The position numbers and the translations under genes were made by a program. A DNA stretch of 64,000 nt from Cryobacterium psychrophilum (GTDB taxonomy: Bacteria; Actinomycetota; Actinomycetes; Actinomycetales; Microbacteriaceae): positions 62,001-126,000 of the forward strand of contig NZ_SODI01000001.1 in assembly GCF_004365915.1 (NCBI RefSeq). Reading direction: 5' to 3'. Positions 35,722-45,752 of the stretch are shown here, piece after piece. Under the pieces are notes generated by a model, which had not been told where the DNA came from, ran no database searches, and worked only from the letters and a program-made list of their open reading frames with translations. The stretch's first letter is position 1. Each line of letters starts with the position of its first letter.

Positions 35722-37185
35722 CTACGGGCGCGAAAAATCCTCGGCCAGTCGAATCAAGGCTCGAACGGACACTCCGGTGGGTCCGACGCCGGTGAATCCC
35801 CAGGGGCTGCCTGAGTTCTGTGCCGGTCCGGCGATGTCCACATGGGCCCACGGAATGTTCGGCGCCACGAATTCCTTGAGGAAAACGCCGGCCAGGAGCA
35901 TGCCCCCGGCGGTGCTCCCAATCTTGGCATTGGAGATGTCTGCGACGTCGGAGTTGAGCGTGGCGCGCAGTTCTGCGGGGAACGGCATCGGCCAGGCCGG
36001 CTCGCCAACGCTCTTGCTGGCGCTCAGCAGCTGGGCGACGAGGTCATTATCGCCCATTGCGGCGTAGTAGCGGTTCCCGAGGGCGACGACGGCCGCGCCG
36101 GTCAAGGTCGCCACGTCCACGATCGCATCGGGCGCTTCCTCGCCCGCCGCGACGATGCCGTCGGCGAGCACGAGGCGACCCTCGGCATCCGTGTTCAACA
36201 CTTCCACCGTGCGGCCGCCCCGCATGCGCAGTACGTCGTTGGGGCGGATCGCCGATCCCGATGGCATGTTTTCGGCGATGCACATCCAGGCGGTGATACG
36301 CACAGGCAGGTTGAGTCGGGCCGCGGTGGCTGCAACAGCGAGAACGGTGGCCGCGCCTGTCATGTCGTATTTCATGCCGACCATGGATGCTGGCGGCTTG
36401 AGGGAGAGTCCGCCGGTGTCAAACGTGATTCCCTTACCCACGAGGGCGAGGTGCTTCGTGGCGGACTCCGGCGCGTAGCTGAGCTTGACGAGGCGGGGAG
36501 GCCTGGTTGATCCTTGACCGACCCCGGCGATGCCTCCGAAGCCCTCGGCGACGAGCTGCTCTTCGTCCCATACCGTCACGTCGATGGGCAGTCCAGCCAC
36601 GGCGTCAACGGCCTGTGCGGCGAGCGAGGCCGGATAGAGGTCAAGCGGGGGCATATTGACGAGATCCTTGACCAGGCTGATCGCTTCGCCGATCGCCTCC
36701 GCACGGCTGACCGCGCTCGGCGCCTCAACCTCGGTGTGCACCGTCAGTCGAAGCGCCGGCAACTTCGTGGCGGCGAGCGAGCTGTGTCGATAATCCGTGT
36801 ACGAATAGCCGCCGAGAGCAGCTCCCTCGAGGACAGCTTCAACTTCAAGGGCGGTCTGCACGGGGATCGCGAAGGCGAGCGTGTTCACGCCAGTGAGCTG
36901 TCGCACGGCTGACCCGGCCGCATGGCGCAGCGAATCCGCCGTGACCTTCCGCCCGAGTCCCACGATCGCGATGCTGCGCATCGTTCCGACGAGGGCCGCT
37001 ACGCGCACGACCTCGTCGGGGGCGCCTGTCACGGCCAGTGCCGCCAGCTGCTCGGAAATGAACTCGAGGGAGGGATCAGCGAGCAAGGTGGGAGTGCCAT
37101 CGGTCTGCACGGCGGCTACGACGACTATGTCGGAATCTGAGTCAAGAGCGGGCTGGCTGGACACGAAAAGGCGGGGAACTGTCAT
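35722..37185 (-). CDS. pepA: Leucyl aminopeptidase, M17 family
   Basis: A 487-residue two-metal cytosolic aminopeptidase of the hexameric M17 type. Metal and catalytic motifs: VGKGITFDTGGLSLK, MKYDMTGAA and the signature NTDAEGRLVLADG. A normal N-terminal macro-like domain is present. Divergent from the PAC2-family gene, with starts 97 bp apart. A role in general peptide turnover is the usual one. Confidence 0.95.
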   Translation of the reverse strand: MTVPRLFVSSQPALDSDSDIVVVAAVQTDGTPTLLADPSLEFISEQLAALAVTGAPDEVVRVAALVGTMRSIAIVGLGRKVTADSLRHAAGSAVRQLTGVNTLAFAIPVQTALEVEAVLEGAALGGYSYTDYRHSSLAATKLPALRLTVHTEVEAPSAVSRAEAIGEAISLVKDLVNMPPLDLYPASLAAQAVDAVAGLPIDVTVWDEEQLVAEGFGGIAGVGQGSTRPPRLVKLSYAPESATKHLALVGKGITFDTGGLSLKPPASMVGMKYDMTGAATVLAVAATAARLNLPVRITAWMCIAENMPSGSAIRPNDVLRMRGGRTVEVLNTDAEGRLVLADGIVAAGEEAPDAIVDVATLTGAAVVALGNRYYAAMGDNDLVAQLLSASKSVGEPAWPMPFPAELRATLNSDVADISNAKIGSTAGGMLLAGVFLKEFVAPNIPWAHVDIAGPAQNSGSPWGFTGVGPTGVSVRALIRLAEDFSRP

Positions 37186-37282
37186 GAACCGATCGTACGT
37201 CCCGTTGAACTGTTCGCTCTAGGCACCACATATCCGAACCGGAATCGAGTCGTTGCGGCAAGGGGCGGAATAGAGTTAACAC

Positions 37283-38206
37283 ATGCGGGATCCTTCTGAA
37301 CTGTACAAGCTGACCGCCGACGCCGAGGGCGTACCCGATGGTTTGAACCTCGTGGCGGGGCTGACCGGCTTCGCCGACGCTGGTGGAGCCGTGTCGCAAT
37401 TCAACGAGTATCTCTTGGGCACGCTCGAACACACCGTGATTGCGGAATTCGATCCCGACGAGCTGCTCGACTACCGCGCTCGTCGGCCAATCATCTACTT
37501 CGACAAAGATCACCTCACCGACTACCAGCCGCCGGCGCTGCGGTTGTATCTCTCCCACGACGAAATCGGCCAGCCCTTCCTGCTGCTGGCCGGATTTGAG
37601 CCGGACTTCCGATGGGAACAATTCACCGCGGCAGTCCTGCAACTCGCTCAGCGTTTCTCGGTGACGTCTACGACCTGGGTCCATGCGATTCCCATGCCGG
37701 TCCCGCACACACGTCGAATCGGGGTGACCGTCAGCGGCAATCGCTCTGATCTCATTGGCAGCATGTCCGTGTGGCGTCCGCACACCCAGGTTGCGGCCAA
37801 CGTTTTGCACCTGGTGGAATTCCGCCTGCAAGAAATAGGAGCCTCAACCGTGGGGTACGTGCTGCTCATTCCGCATTACCTCTCGGACACGGAATTCCCG
37901 TCGGCGGCCCTCGCCGCTCTGGAGAGCACGAGCGCCGCGACGGGACTGATTTTTCCGACCGATCGGCTGCGGGAGACCGATCGTGAATTCGTGGCGCGCA
38001 TCGACGACCAGGTGCGCGATAACCCGGAACTCGGTAAGCTGGTTGGCACCCTTGAAGAGCGTTACGACGCGTACATGGAGGGGAACCCCCTACGTTCCCC
38101 CCTGACGGACGAGGAGGGCGAACTGCCGACGGCCGACGAAATTGCCGCCGAGCTGGAAAATTTCCTGGCGATCCGGCGCAGCAAGGACGACGGTCCGCTG
38201 AACTGA
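37283..38206 (+). CDS. PAC2-family protein
   Basis: A 307-residue PAC2 (proteasome assembly chaperone 2-like) protein. It shows VAGLTGFADAGGAVSQFNEY and LLLAGFEPDFRWEQFTAAVL, and GYVLLIPHYLSDTEFPSAAL in the second half, with a C-terminal acidic helical tail. Bacterial PAC2 proteins occur in actinobacteria with and without proteasomes; function unknown. Divergent from pepA and 53 bp upstream of an MFS gene. Confidence 0.88.
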   Translation: MRDPSELYKLTADAEGVPDGLNLVAGLTGFADAGGAVSQFNEYLLGTLEHTVIAEFDPDELLDYRARRPIIYFDKDHLTDYQPPALRLYLSHDEIGQPFLLLAGFEPDFRWEQFTAAVLQLAQRFSVTSTTWVHAIPMPVPHTRRIGVTVSGNRSDLIGSMSVWRPHTQVAANVLHLVEFRLQEIGASTVGYVLLIPHYLSDTEFPSAALAALESTSAATGLIFPTDRLRETDREFVARIDDQVRDNPELGKLVGTLEERYDAYMEGNPLRSPLTDEEGELPTADEIAAELENFLAIRRSKDDGPLN

Positions 38207-38259
38207 TCGCCGGGGAGCCCGGTTCGTCCCGGGCAACGAGCCGCAGGTAGATTGGGCAA

Positions 38260-39594
38260 GTGAACTCCCGTCGATCCTGGTTAGTCTTTTACATCGGCTC
38301 GTTCGCGTACCTTTCCGCGGTCCTGCAACGCACGTCACTCGGTATTGCGGGGGTGTCAGCGGCGGAACGATTCGGCGGTTCGGCCGCCGTGCTCTCGAGT
38401 CTCGCGGTCGTTCAGCTGATCGTCTACGCCTCGGCCCAGATCCCCGTCGGTGTCATGGTCGACCGCTTTGGTCCCCGTGTGCTCATGGTGGGCGGAACCG
38501 CGCTCATGGCTGCCGGCCAGCTCACGCTCGCCTTTGCCCCCAACATCACGATCGCCGTCATCGGGCGAATTCTTGTCGGTGCGGGCGACGCGACGATCTT
38601 CATCTCGATGATTCGTTTGATCAGTTTGTGGTTCTCCGGCCGCAGAGTTCCGCTCCTGTCCCAATGGATGGGAAACATCGGGCAATTGGGCCAGGTGCTC
38701 TCAGCGGTTCCGCTCGCCTGGCTGCTGCACATTTGGGGCTGGACACCCGCCTTCGTGTCCGCAGCTTCCGTAGCCGTTCTTGCGCTGATCGTGCTGCTCG
38801 TGTTCGTGCGGGATCGACCGGTCGGCGCCCAGGAACACCCCCGGGCAAACGGCTGGAGGGAAGCGCTCGTGCAACTGCGGCACAGCTTCAGGCGACCAGG
38901 GACCCAACTGGGGTTCTGGTCCCACTACGTGACCCAGTCGTCCGGGAATATTTTCACCCTGCTGTGGGGTTTTCCCTTCATGGTCTACGGGCTCGGCTAC
39001 GACCCAGCACGAGCGGCGGCGATGCTCACGATCCTGGTCGGTGCCGGATTGGTATTCGGGCCGGTGCTGGGCGTCCTGACCGCGCGGCATCCCTTGCGTC
39101 GCAGCAACATCGTGCTCGGAATCGTGACGGCGATCGGCATTGCCTGGGCCGTCGTGATCCTGTGGCCCGGCACGCCGCCCGTCGCGGTCGTTGTCGGACT
39201 CCTGATTGTGCTCGGAGTCGGTGGCCCCGGGTCGCTCATCGGATTTGACTTCGCCCGCACATTCAACCCGCAGCGAAACCTGGGTTCGGCCAACGGCGTC
39301 GTCAATGTCGGCGGCTTCACGGCAAGCTTCACGACCATGTTTCTGATCGGTGTGCTGCTCGACCTGCAGGACAGGTGGCGCGTGGCCGGGGGAGCCCCGA
39401 GCGATCTGTACTCGCTCGACTCCTTCAAGGTGGCGTTTGCGGTGCAGTACCTGGTCGTCGGTATCGGAGTCGTCTTCCTTCTTCGAGCGCGGTCGCGCAC
39501 GAGAAGCCAGCTGTCGCGCGATGAAGGAATAGAAGTGGCCCCGGTGTGGGTTGCACTATCCAGAGCATGGAAGCGGCGTAAAGGGAGAGAGTAG
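38260..39594 (+). CDS. MFS transporter
   Basis: A 444-residue major-facilitator protein with 12 predicted membrane segments. The N-terminal repeat contains the cytoplasmic MVDRFGPRVLM motif between TM2 and TM3, and the second half repeats a similar loop at LTARHPLRRS. It resembles the NarK/ACS-like bacterial branch, but the substrate cannot be read. It starts at GTG 38260 and ends with a basic cytoplasmic tail. The gene upstream is PAC2 and downstream rpoD, and neither indicates a substrate. Confidence 0.85.
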   Translation: MNSRRSWLVFYIGSFAYLSAVLQRTSLGIAGVSAAERFGGSAAVLSSLAVVQLIVYASAQIPVGVMVDRFGPRVLMVGGTALMAAGQLTLAFAPNITIAVIGRILVGAGDATIFISMIRLISLWFSGRRVPLLSQWMGNIGQLGQVLSAVPLAWLLHIWGWTPAFVSAASVAVLALIVLLVFVRDRPVGAQEHPRANGWREALVQLRHSFRRPGTQLGFWSHYVTQSSGNIFTLLWGFPFMVYGLGYDPARAAAMLTILVGAGLVFGPVLGVLTARHPLRRSNIVLGIVTAIGIAWAVVILWPGTPPVAVVVGLLIVLGVGGPGSLIGFDFARTFNPQRNLGSANGVVNVGGFTASFTTMFLIGVLLDLQDRWRVAGGAPSDLYSLDSFKVAFAVQYLVVGIGVVFLLRARSRTRSQLSRDEGIEVAPVWVALSRAWKRRKGRE

Positions 39595-39785
39595 TCGACA
39601 CCTTGGCTTGCCGTCCAGACAAACCGTGCAATAATTAATAACAGGACCCGTTCTGGTCTTGGGAGTTCCGGCGAAATGCCGGCACGGTTGTCCCGGGACT
39701 TGACATGGGTCCTAGTACTGCCCGAAATCCCCGGAACTGTGGGGATGTTGGCACGTGCGCATAACTCGGCATGAGAGGTGTTCGA

Positions 39786-41117
<1,332 letters not shown>

Positions 41118-41119
41118 AC

Positions 41120-42421
41120 GTGCCGGTGCGTTATGTCCCGGCGATCCTCGTTGGCAGGATCGTCCGGACGCTCGCGCGTTGGCGCAAGCCGGGCGGAGGC
41201 TCGGCAATCCCCGGGCTGGTTGTCAACCGGGTGGCCCCAGCCTTCCTGACGACGACCCTCAACGGATTTCCCCAGGGGCTCGTCGTCGTGACGGGTTCGA
41301 GCGGTAAATCGACCACCACGAAAATGCTCGTGGCGATCTTGCGCGCGCACGGAACGAGCGTGTTCACCAACTCGTCCACAGCCAACATCAGTCAGGGCCT
41401 GACGTCTGCGCTGCTCGAACAGGTCAGTCTGACCGGACGCATGAGCGACGACATCGGCGTACTCGAAATGGACGAGGGCCACGGAGCGCTCATCGCCGGA
41501 GGACTGACACCACGTGTTGTGGCGCTGACCAACGTGATGGTCGATCAAATCGACCGTTTCCACGACTCCGAAATGGTTGCGGCGCTTCTCGCCAAGATCG
41601 CGGCCCGTGCCACCCAAAGCGTTGTGCTCAACGCCGACGACCAATTCCTCGTCGAGGTGGGTGCCGGGCTCGGGGCGACGGTGTCCGTCGCGACCTATGG
41701 CGTCAGCACCGATGTGCTGGCAGCCAACCCGCGCGGTCTGGGTTACGCCCGAACGGCCGGGGAACGGTTGAAAGCCGGTACGGGCACACTAGTGACTCGG
41801 GTGGCCGGTCGTGTCGCGGACCTTTCGCTGCCTGTTGCGCCGTCTCAATCGCAGGAGCCGGCCACGACGGTGACGATAGATCTTCCGGCGCGCGGAACGC
41901 ACTATGCCGTTGACGCGGCCACCGCGTTGGCCACGGCTCAGGCAGCCCTCGGTGACCAATTTGACTCCGCGACGGCGGCCGCAGCACTGTCCACGATTCC
42001 GGCAGTGTTTGGTCGCGGCGAGATTGTGACCGTACGCGGGCAGCAGGTCGAATTCGTGCTCGTGCAGAATCCGGCGAGTTTTCAACTCAACGTCGATGCC
42101 CTCGAACCGCACACGGAGCAGATCCTCATTGCCATCGGTTCGGATGTTCGGGATCCCTCGTACTTCTGGCCGGTGGATACGTCCGGCCTGGAACACGTGC
42201 TCTTCGCGTCCGGGTCAAAGGCTCACGAGATTGCACTGCAACTGGCCTACGACGATGTGCGGGTCGACCGGATCGAACCGGATGTCCCCACGGCGCTTGA
42301 CGCCTTCCTCGCGTTACCCGCTCCCGAACATGGACTCAAGACGATCATCTTCTCGGCCGACGGCATGCGCCGCACTCGCGTCCACCTCGGCCTGGAAACG
42401 AACGACGAGGAGCAGTCATGA
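41120..42421 (+). CDS. murT: MurT-like Mur ligase (lipid II amidation subunit family), zinc ribbon missing
   Basis: A 433-residue Mur-ligase-fold protein with ATP loop VVTGSSGKSTTTKML (Gly59-Thr67), metal region LEMDEGHGAL and TNVMVDQIDRFHD. The C-terminal MurT domain has the NP-S-NVDAL stretch and SDVRDPSYFWPVD. Known MurT proteins bind zinc through a four-Cys ribbon; this protein has no cysteine at all, and Pro351 follows the conserved Trp where an acidic residue is usual. It partners with GatD, overlapping by 4 bp. Canonical MurT-GatD converts D-Glu of lipid II to D-isoglutamine. The GTG start lies 2 bp after rpoD. Confidence 0.85.
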   Translation: MPVRYVPAILVGRIVRTLARWRKPGGGSAIPGLVVNRVAPAFLTTTLNGFPQGLVVVTGSSGKSTTTKMLVAILRAHGTSVFTNSSTANISQGLTSALLEQVSLTGRMSDDIGVLEMDEGHGALIAGGLTPRVVALTNVMVDQIDRFHDSEMVAALLAKIAARATQSVVLNADDQFLVEVGAGLGATVSVATYGVSTDVLAANPRGLGYARTAGERLKAGTGTLVTRVAGRVADLSLPVAPSQSQEPATTVTIDLPARGTHYAVDAATALATAQAALGDQFDSATAAAALSTIPAVFGRGEIVTVRGQQVEFVLVQNPASFQLNVDALEPHTEQILIAIGSDVRDPSYFWPVDTSGLEHVLFASGSKAHEIALQLAYDDVRVDRIEPDVPTALDAFLALPAPEHGLKTIIFSADGMRRTRVHLGLETNDEEQS

Positions 42422-43146
42422 CGCGTCAGCTCACTATCATCTCCGTGCTTCCCGATCTGCTGAACACCAATGGGGACGCCGCGAATGCCCGGGTCCTGGC
42501 GCAGCGGGCCCGGTGGAGCGGCCATGAGGCATCCGTTGTTGAGGTGCGGTCCAGGGCCGATCTTCCTGAATCTGTTGACGCCATCGTGATCGGCTCCGGG
42601 GCGGACGCCGAGCTTGTCGGTGCCCGTGACATCTTGCTCACCATGGTCGACGAGCTTCGAGCGTGGACGACGGCAGGTGTTCCCCTTCTCGCGGTCGGAA
42701 CGGGTTGGGAGCTGTTGAGCTGGGGGATTGAGCTGCACAGCGGCACCGTGGTTGAGGGGCTCGGTCTCGTCGCGGGCAGGGCCGTTCCCCGCGTTGTTCG
42801 GGCCACGGACGATATCGTCGTCACGAGTAAGCACGGTCGTCTCGTCGGATTTGAAAACCATGCGCGTGACTACGTCGGCGCAGAGGCGTCGCCCCTCGGA
42901 CGAGTTCTTTCCGGCACCGGCAACGGAAACGGCGGTGAGGGACTGGTTATGGGCGATCTCATCGGGACGCATCTCCATGGCCCCGTGCTTGCCCGAAACC
43001 CTGGCCTGGCCGACCATATGCTCCGAGCTGCGTTCGGCCGGGTGGGTGAGGTCTACGAATCAGGGGAGCGCACCGCACCTGTCGACGCCATGGCGCACGC
43101 CGTTCGCGATCAGATTGCGACCCGCCTGTCGCTCTCTGGCGAGTAG
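42418..43146 (+). CDS. gatD: GatD-like amidotransferase subunit lacking the catalytic Cys
   Basis: A 242-residue class I glutamine-amidotransferase fold of the GatD/CobB type. GatD supplies ammonia from Gln to MurT through a Cys-His pair. The Cys segment (usually V-C-G-G-Y-Q-L-L) reads V-G-T-G-W-E-L-L, so residue 94 is Gly. The His motif GTHLHGPVLARNP is retained (His187), as is RLVGFENHARDYVG. The reading frame is intact and highly similar elsewhere, so loss of function by decay is unlikely. Coupled to murT by an ATGA overlap. Confidence 0.85.
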   Translation: MTRQLTIISVLPDLLNTNGDAANARVLAQRARWSGHEASVVEVRSRADLPESVDAIVIGSGADAELVGARDILLTMVDELRAWTTAGVPLLAVGTGWELLSWGIELHSGTVVEGLGLVAGRAVPRVVRATDDIVVTSKHGRLVGFENHARDYVGAEASPLGRVLSGTGNGNGGEGLVMGDLIGTHLHGPVLARNPGLADHMLRAAFGRVGEVYESGERTAPVDAMAHAVRDQIATRLSLSGE

Positions 43147-43174
43147 CTGCCACAAACGTCGCTCTGAAACGAGA

Positions 43175-43214
43175 AACGGCCCGGGAATCGTCTCAGACGA
43201 ATTCCCGGGCCGTT
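43175..43214. terminator. Terminator between gatD and the small zinc protein
   Basis: AACGGCCCGGGAAT (43175-43188) pairs with ATTCCCGGGCCGTT (43201-43214); an inner CGTCT/AGACG pair extends the stem. Serves both converging genes. Confidence 0.85.
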
Positions 43215-43234
43215 GTGCGACGCGCGTCGGTTTG

Positions 43235-43471
43235 CTATGAGCGCTGATCTTCGAGCAGTCGGCTCGATTCGTCGTGCCAGCTCTCGGCAATCGCCGACAA
43301 CTTCTCCTGATGCTTACGACCGTGGTGAGCGCAGAACAGCAATTCGCTGTTGTTCACGACGACTCGAATGTACGCCTGGGCGCCACAAGCGTCGCAGCGG
43401 TCTGCCGCGGTCAGCTGGTGGGGGGTGCCCTGCTGCTCTGCTGCACCATGTTCGGTGGCGATCTTAGACAT
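43235..43471 (-). CDS. DUF7455-like small zinc-motif protein
   Basis: A 78-residue protein with CDACGAQAYIRVVV and LLFCAHHGRKH, a probable CxxC...CxxH zinc knuckle. This small protein occurs across actinobacteria near sigA and topoisomerase genes, function unknown. ATG 43471 is preceded by a GAGGAGGAAC-like ribosome site. It converges with gatD and is divergent from parE. Confidence 0.85.
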   Translation of the reverse strand: MSKIATEHGAAEQQGTPHQLTAADRCDACGAQAYIRVVVNNSELLFCAHHGRKHQEKLSAIAESWHDESSRLLEDQRS

Positions 43472-43631
43472 GTGTTCCTCCTCCAGACAAAAAACCTTAT
43501 TGCCTCTTGATCAATGTTTACACGCCGAGGCTTCGTTATCGAGCACAATACGGGCTATTTCGCTGGGGGCGTACCGCGCGGCGGGGGGTGTCGATTCCCG
43601 GGGGCACCGCTCGGGCCGGTAATCTGGGTTA

Positions 43632-45710
43632 GTGAGTTCTGATTATTCTGCGCGCCATCTGTCCGTCCTCGAGGGGCTCGAAGCGGTGCGCAAGCGGCCG
43701 GGAATGTACATCGGGTCAACGGACTCACGAGGCCTTATGCACTGCCTCTGGGAAATCATCGACAATTCCGTCGACGAGGCCCTGGGCGGGCACGGCAGCA
43801 GCATCAAGATTGAACTTCATCCCGATGAGAGCGTCGAGGTGCGCGACACGGCTCGTGGCATCCCCGTCGACATCGAGCCCAAGACCGGCCTGACCGGTGT
43901 CGAAGTGGTCTTCACGAAACTCCACGCCGGTGGAAAATTCGGCAGCGGGTCGTACGCCGCGTCGGGCGGACTCCACGGTGTTGGGGCATCCGTCGTCAAC
44001 GCCCTGTCCGAACGGCTCGACGTCGAAGTCGACCGGGACGGCAAGACCTGGGCGATGTCCTTCCACCGGGGTGAACCAGGCGTGTTCGCCGATACCGGCG
44101 CCAAGAGCCCGGACGCGCCCTTCACCCCGTTCGAAGAGCAGAGTGTGCTGCGCGTGGTCGGCAAGGTCGCCAAGGGGGTCACCGGCACACGGGTGCGTTA
44201 TTGGGCAGACCGCCAGATCTTCACGAAGGGCGCGGCCTTCCAGGCGGAAGAGGTTCTCAACCGAGCCCGCCAGACAGCGTTCCTCGTGCCGGGCCTGGCC
44301 ATCGAGGTCGCCGATCGGCGCACCACCGAGGAGGTCGTCAACGCTTTCCAGTTCGACGGCGGCATCTCGGAGTTCGTCGACCATCTCGCCACAGACACAC
44401 CGATCACGGACACCTGGCGCCTGACCGGCAACGGAACCTTCAAAGAGACGGTTCCCGTTCTCACCGAGAAGGGCGCCATGGTGCCCACGGAACTCGAACG
44501 CAACTGCCAAGTGGACATCGCGCTGCGCTGGGGAACCGGCTACGACACGACCGTGCAAAGCTTCGTGAACATCATCGCCACCCCGAAGGGGGGAACGCAC
44601 CAGGCCGGATTCGACGCCGGGCTCTTGAAATTCCTCCGTGCCCAGGTGGAGCAGAACGCTCGCCGCCTGAAGGCAGGTTCTGACAAGCTTGAAAAGGACG
44701 ATGTGATGGCCGGCCTGACCGCCGTGCTCACCGTTCGTCTCCCGGAGCCACAGTTCGAGGGCCAGACGAAGGAAGTACTCGGCACACCCGCCGTGCGTGC
44801 GATCGTGGCCGCAGTCGTCGCGAAGGCCATGAGCGAACGTTTCGTGTCACCCAAGCGTGACGACAAGGCACAGGCCGCCGTCGTGCTCGACAAGATTGTC
44901 GCCGAGATGAAGTCGCGCATCTCAGCGCGTGCGCATAAGGAGACCCAGCGGCGCAAGAATGCTCTCGAGAGTTCATCGCTTCCGGCGAAACTCGTGGACT
45001 GCCGCAGCAATGACGTGTCCACGAGTGAACTGTTCATCGTGGAGGGCGATTCGGCACTCGGCACGGCGAAACTTGCGCGCGACAGCGAGCACCAGGCGCT
45101 CCTTCCGATCCGAGGAAAAATTCTCAACGTGCAGAAGGCATCCGTCTCGGACATGCTGTCGAACACCGAGTGCGCCTCGATCATTCAGGTGATCGGAGCG
45201 GGTTCCGGCCGGAGCTTTGACCTCTCCGCGGCCCGGTACGGCAAGGTCATCATCATGAGTGATGCCGACGTGGATGGCGCACACATTCGTACGCTCCTGC
45301 TGACACTCTTCTTCCGCTACATGCGCCCGATGATTGCCGAGGGGCGCGTGTTCGCCGCTGTGCCGCCGCTGCACCGCGTCGTGGTGATGAACCCGGGAAG
45401 CAAGCCCAACGAAACGATCTACACCTACTCCGAGGTTGAGCTCTACGGCGTACTGAGCGCGCTCGAGAAGAAGGGCAAGCGCTATCAGGACCCCATCCAG
45501 CGCTACAAGGGGCTGGGTGAAATGGATGCCGATCAGCTCGCGACCACCACCATGGAACGCGCCCACCGAACGCTTCGCCGAGTACGCGTCAACGACGCGG
45601 ATGCCGCGGCGAAGGTTTTCGAATTGCTGATGGGCAACGAAGTGGCACCGCGCAAGGAGTTCATCGTCGACAGCTCGGACAAGCTCAGTCGGGATCGGAT
45701 CGACGTGTAA
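43632..45710 (+). CDS. parE: Type IIA topoisomerase subunit B (ParE-like)
   Basis: A 692-residue GHKL ATPase subunit. Motifs: RKRPGMYIGSTDSRGL, ATP lid GGLHGVGASVVNAL, TOPRIM EGDSALGTAKLARD, PIRGKILNVQKA and SDADVDGAHIRTLLL. Actinobacteria keep gyrBA near dnaA, so a second pair next to rpoD/murT is probably topoisomerase IV; gyrase activity cannot be excluded from sequence. Starts at GTG 43632. Converges on the parC gene. Confidence 0.9.
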   Translation: MSSDYSARHLSVLEGLEAVRKRPGMYIGSTDSRGLMHCLWEIIDNSVDEALGGHGSSIKIELHPDESVEVRDTARGIPVDIEPKTGLTGVEVVFTKLHAGGKFGSGSYAASGGLHGVGASVVNALSERLDVEVDRDGKTWAMSFHRGEPGVFADTGAKSPDAPFTPFEEQSVLRVVGKVAKGVTGTRVRYWADRQIFTKGAAFQAEEVLNRARQTAFLVPGLAIEVADRRTTEEVVNAFQFDGGISEFVDHLATDTPITDTWRLTGNGTFKETVPVLTEKGAMVPTELERNCQVDIALRWGTGYDTTVQSFVNIIATPKGGTHQAGFDAGLLKFLRAQVEQNARRLKAGSDKLEKDDVMAGLTAVLTVRLPEPQFEGQTKEVLGTPAVRAIVAAVVAKAMSERFVSPKRDDKAQAAVVLDKIVAEMKSRISARAHKETQRRKNALESSSLPAKLVDCRSNDVSTSELFIVEGDSALGTAKLARDSEHQALLPIRGKILNVQKASVSDMLSNTECASIIQVIGAGSGRSFDLSAARYGKVIIMSDADVDGAHIRTLLLTLFFRYMRPMIAEGRVFAAVPPLHRVVVMNPGSKPNETIYTYSEVELYGVLSALEKKGKRYQDPIQRYKGLGEMDADQLATTTMERAHRTLRRVRVNDADAAAKVFELLMGNEVAPRKEFIVDSSDKLSRDRIDV

Positions 45711-45714
45711 CGTC

Positions 45715-45745
45715 TCCGGGTGGCCGGAGCCACCGGCCACCCGGA
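45715..45745. terminator. Bidirectional terminator between parE and parC
   Basis: CCGGGTGGCCGG (45716-45727) pairs with CCGGCCACCCGG (45733-45744), plus one flanking T-A pair, in the 42-bp gap between the converging stops. Confidence 0.85.
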
Positions 45746-45752
45746 CGGTTGC

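Noticed and set aside
39698..39730. TTGACA as rpoD -35 element
   Set aside because: No acceptable -10 hexamer 16-19 bp downstream, so not listed as a promoter.
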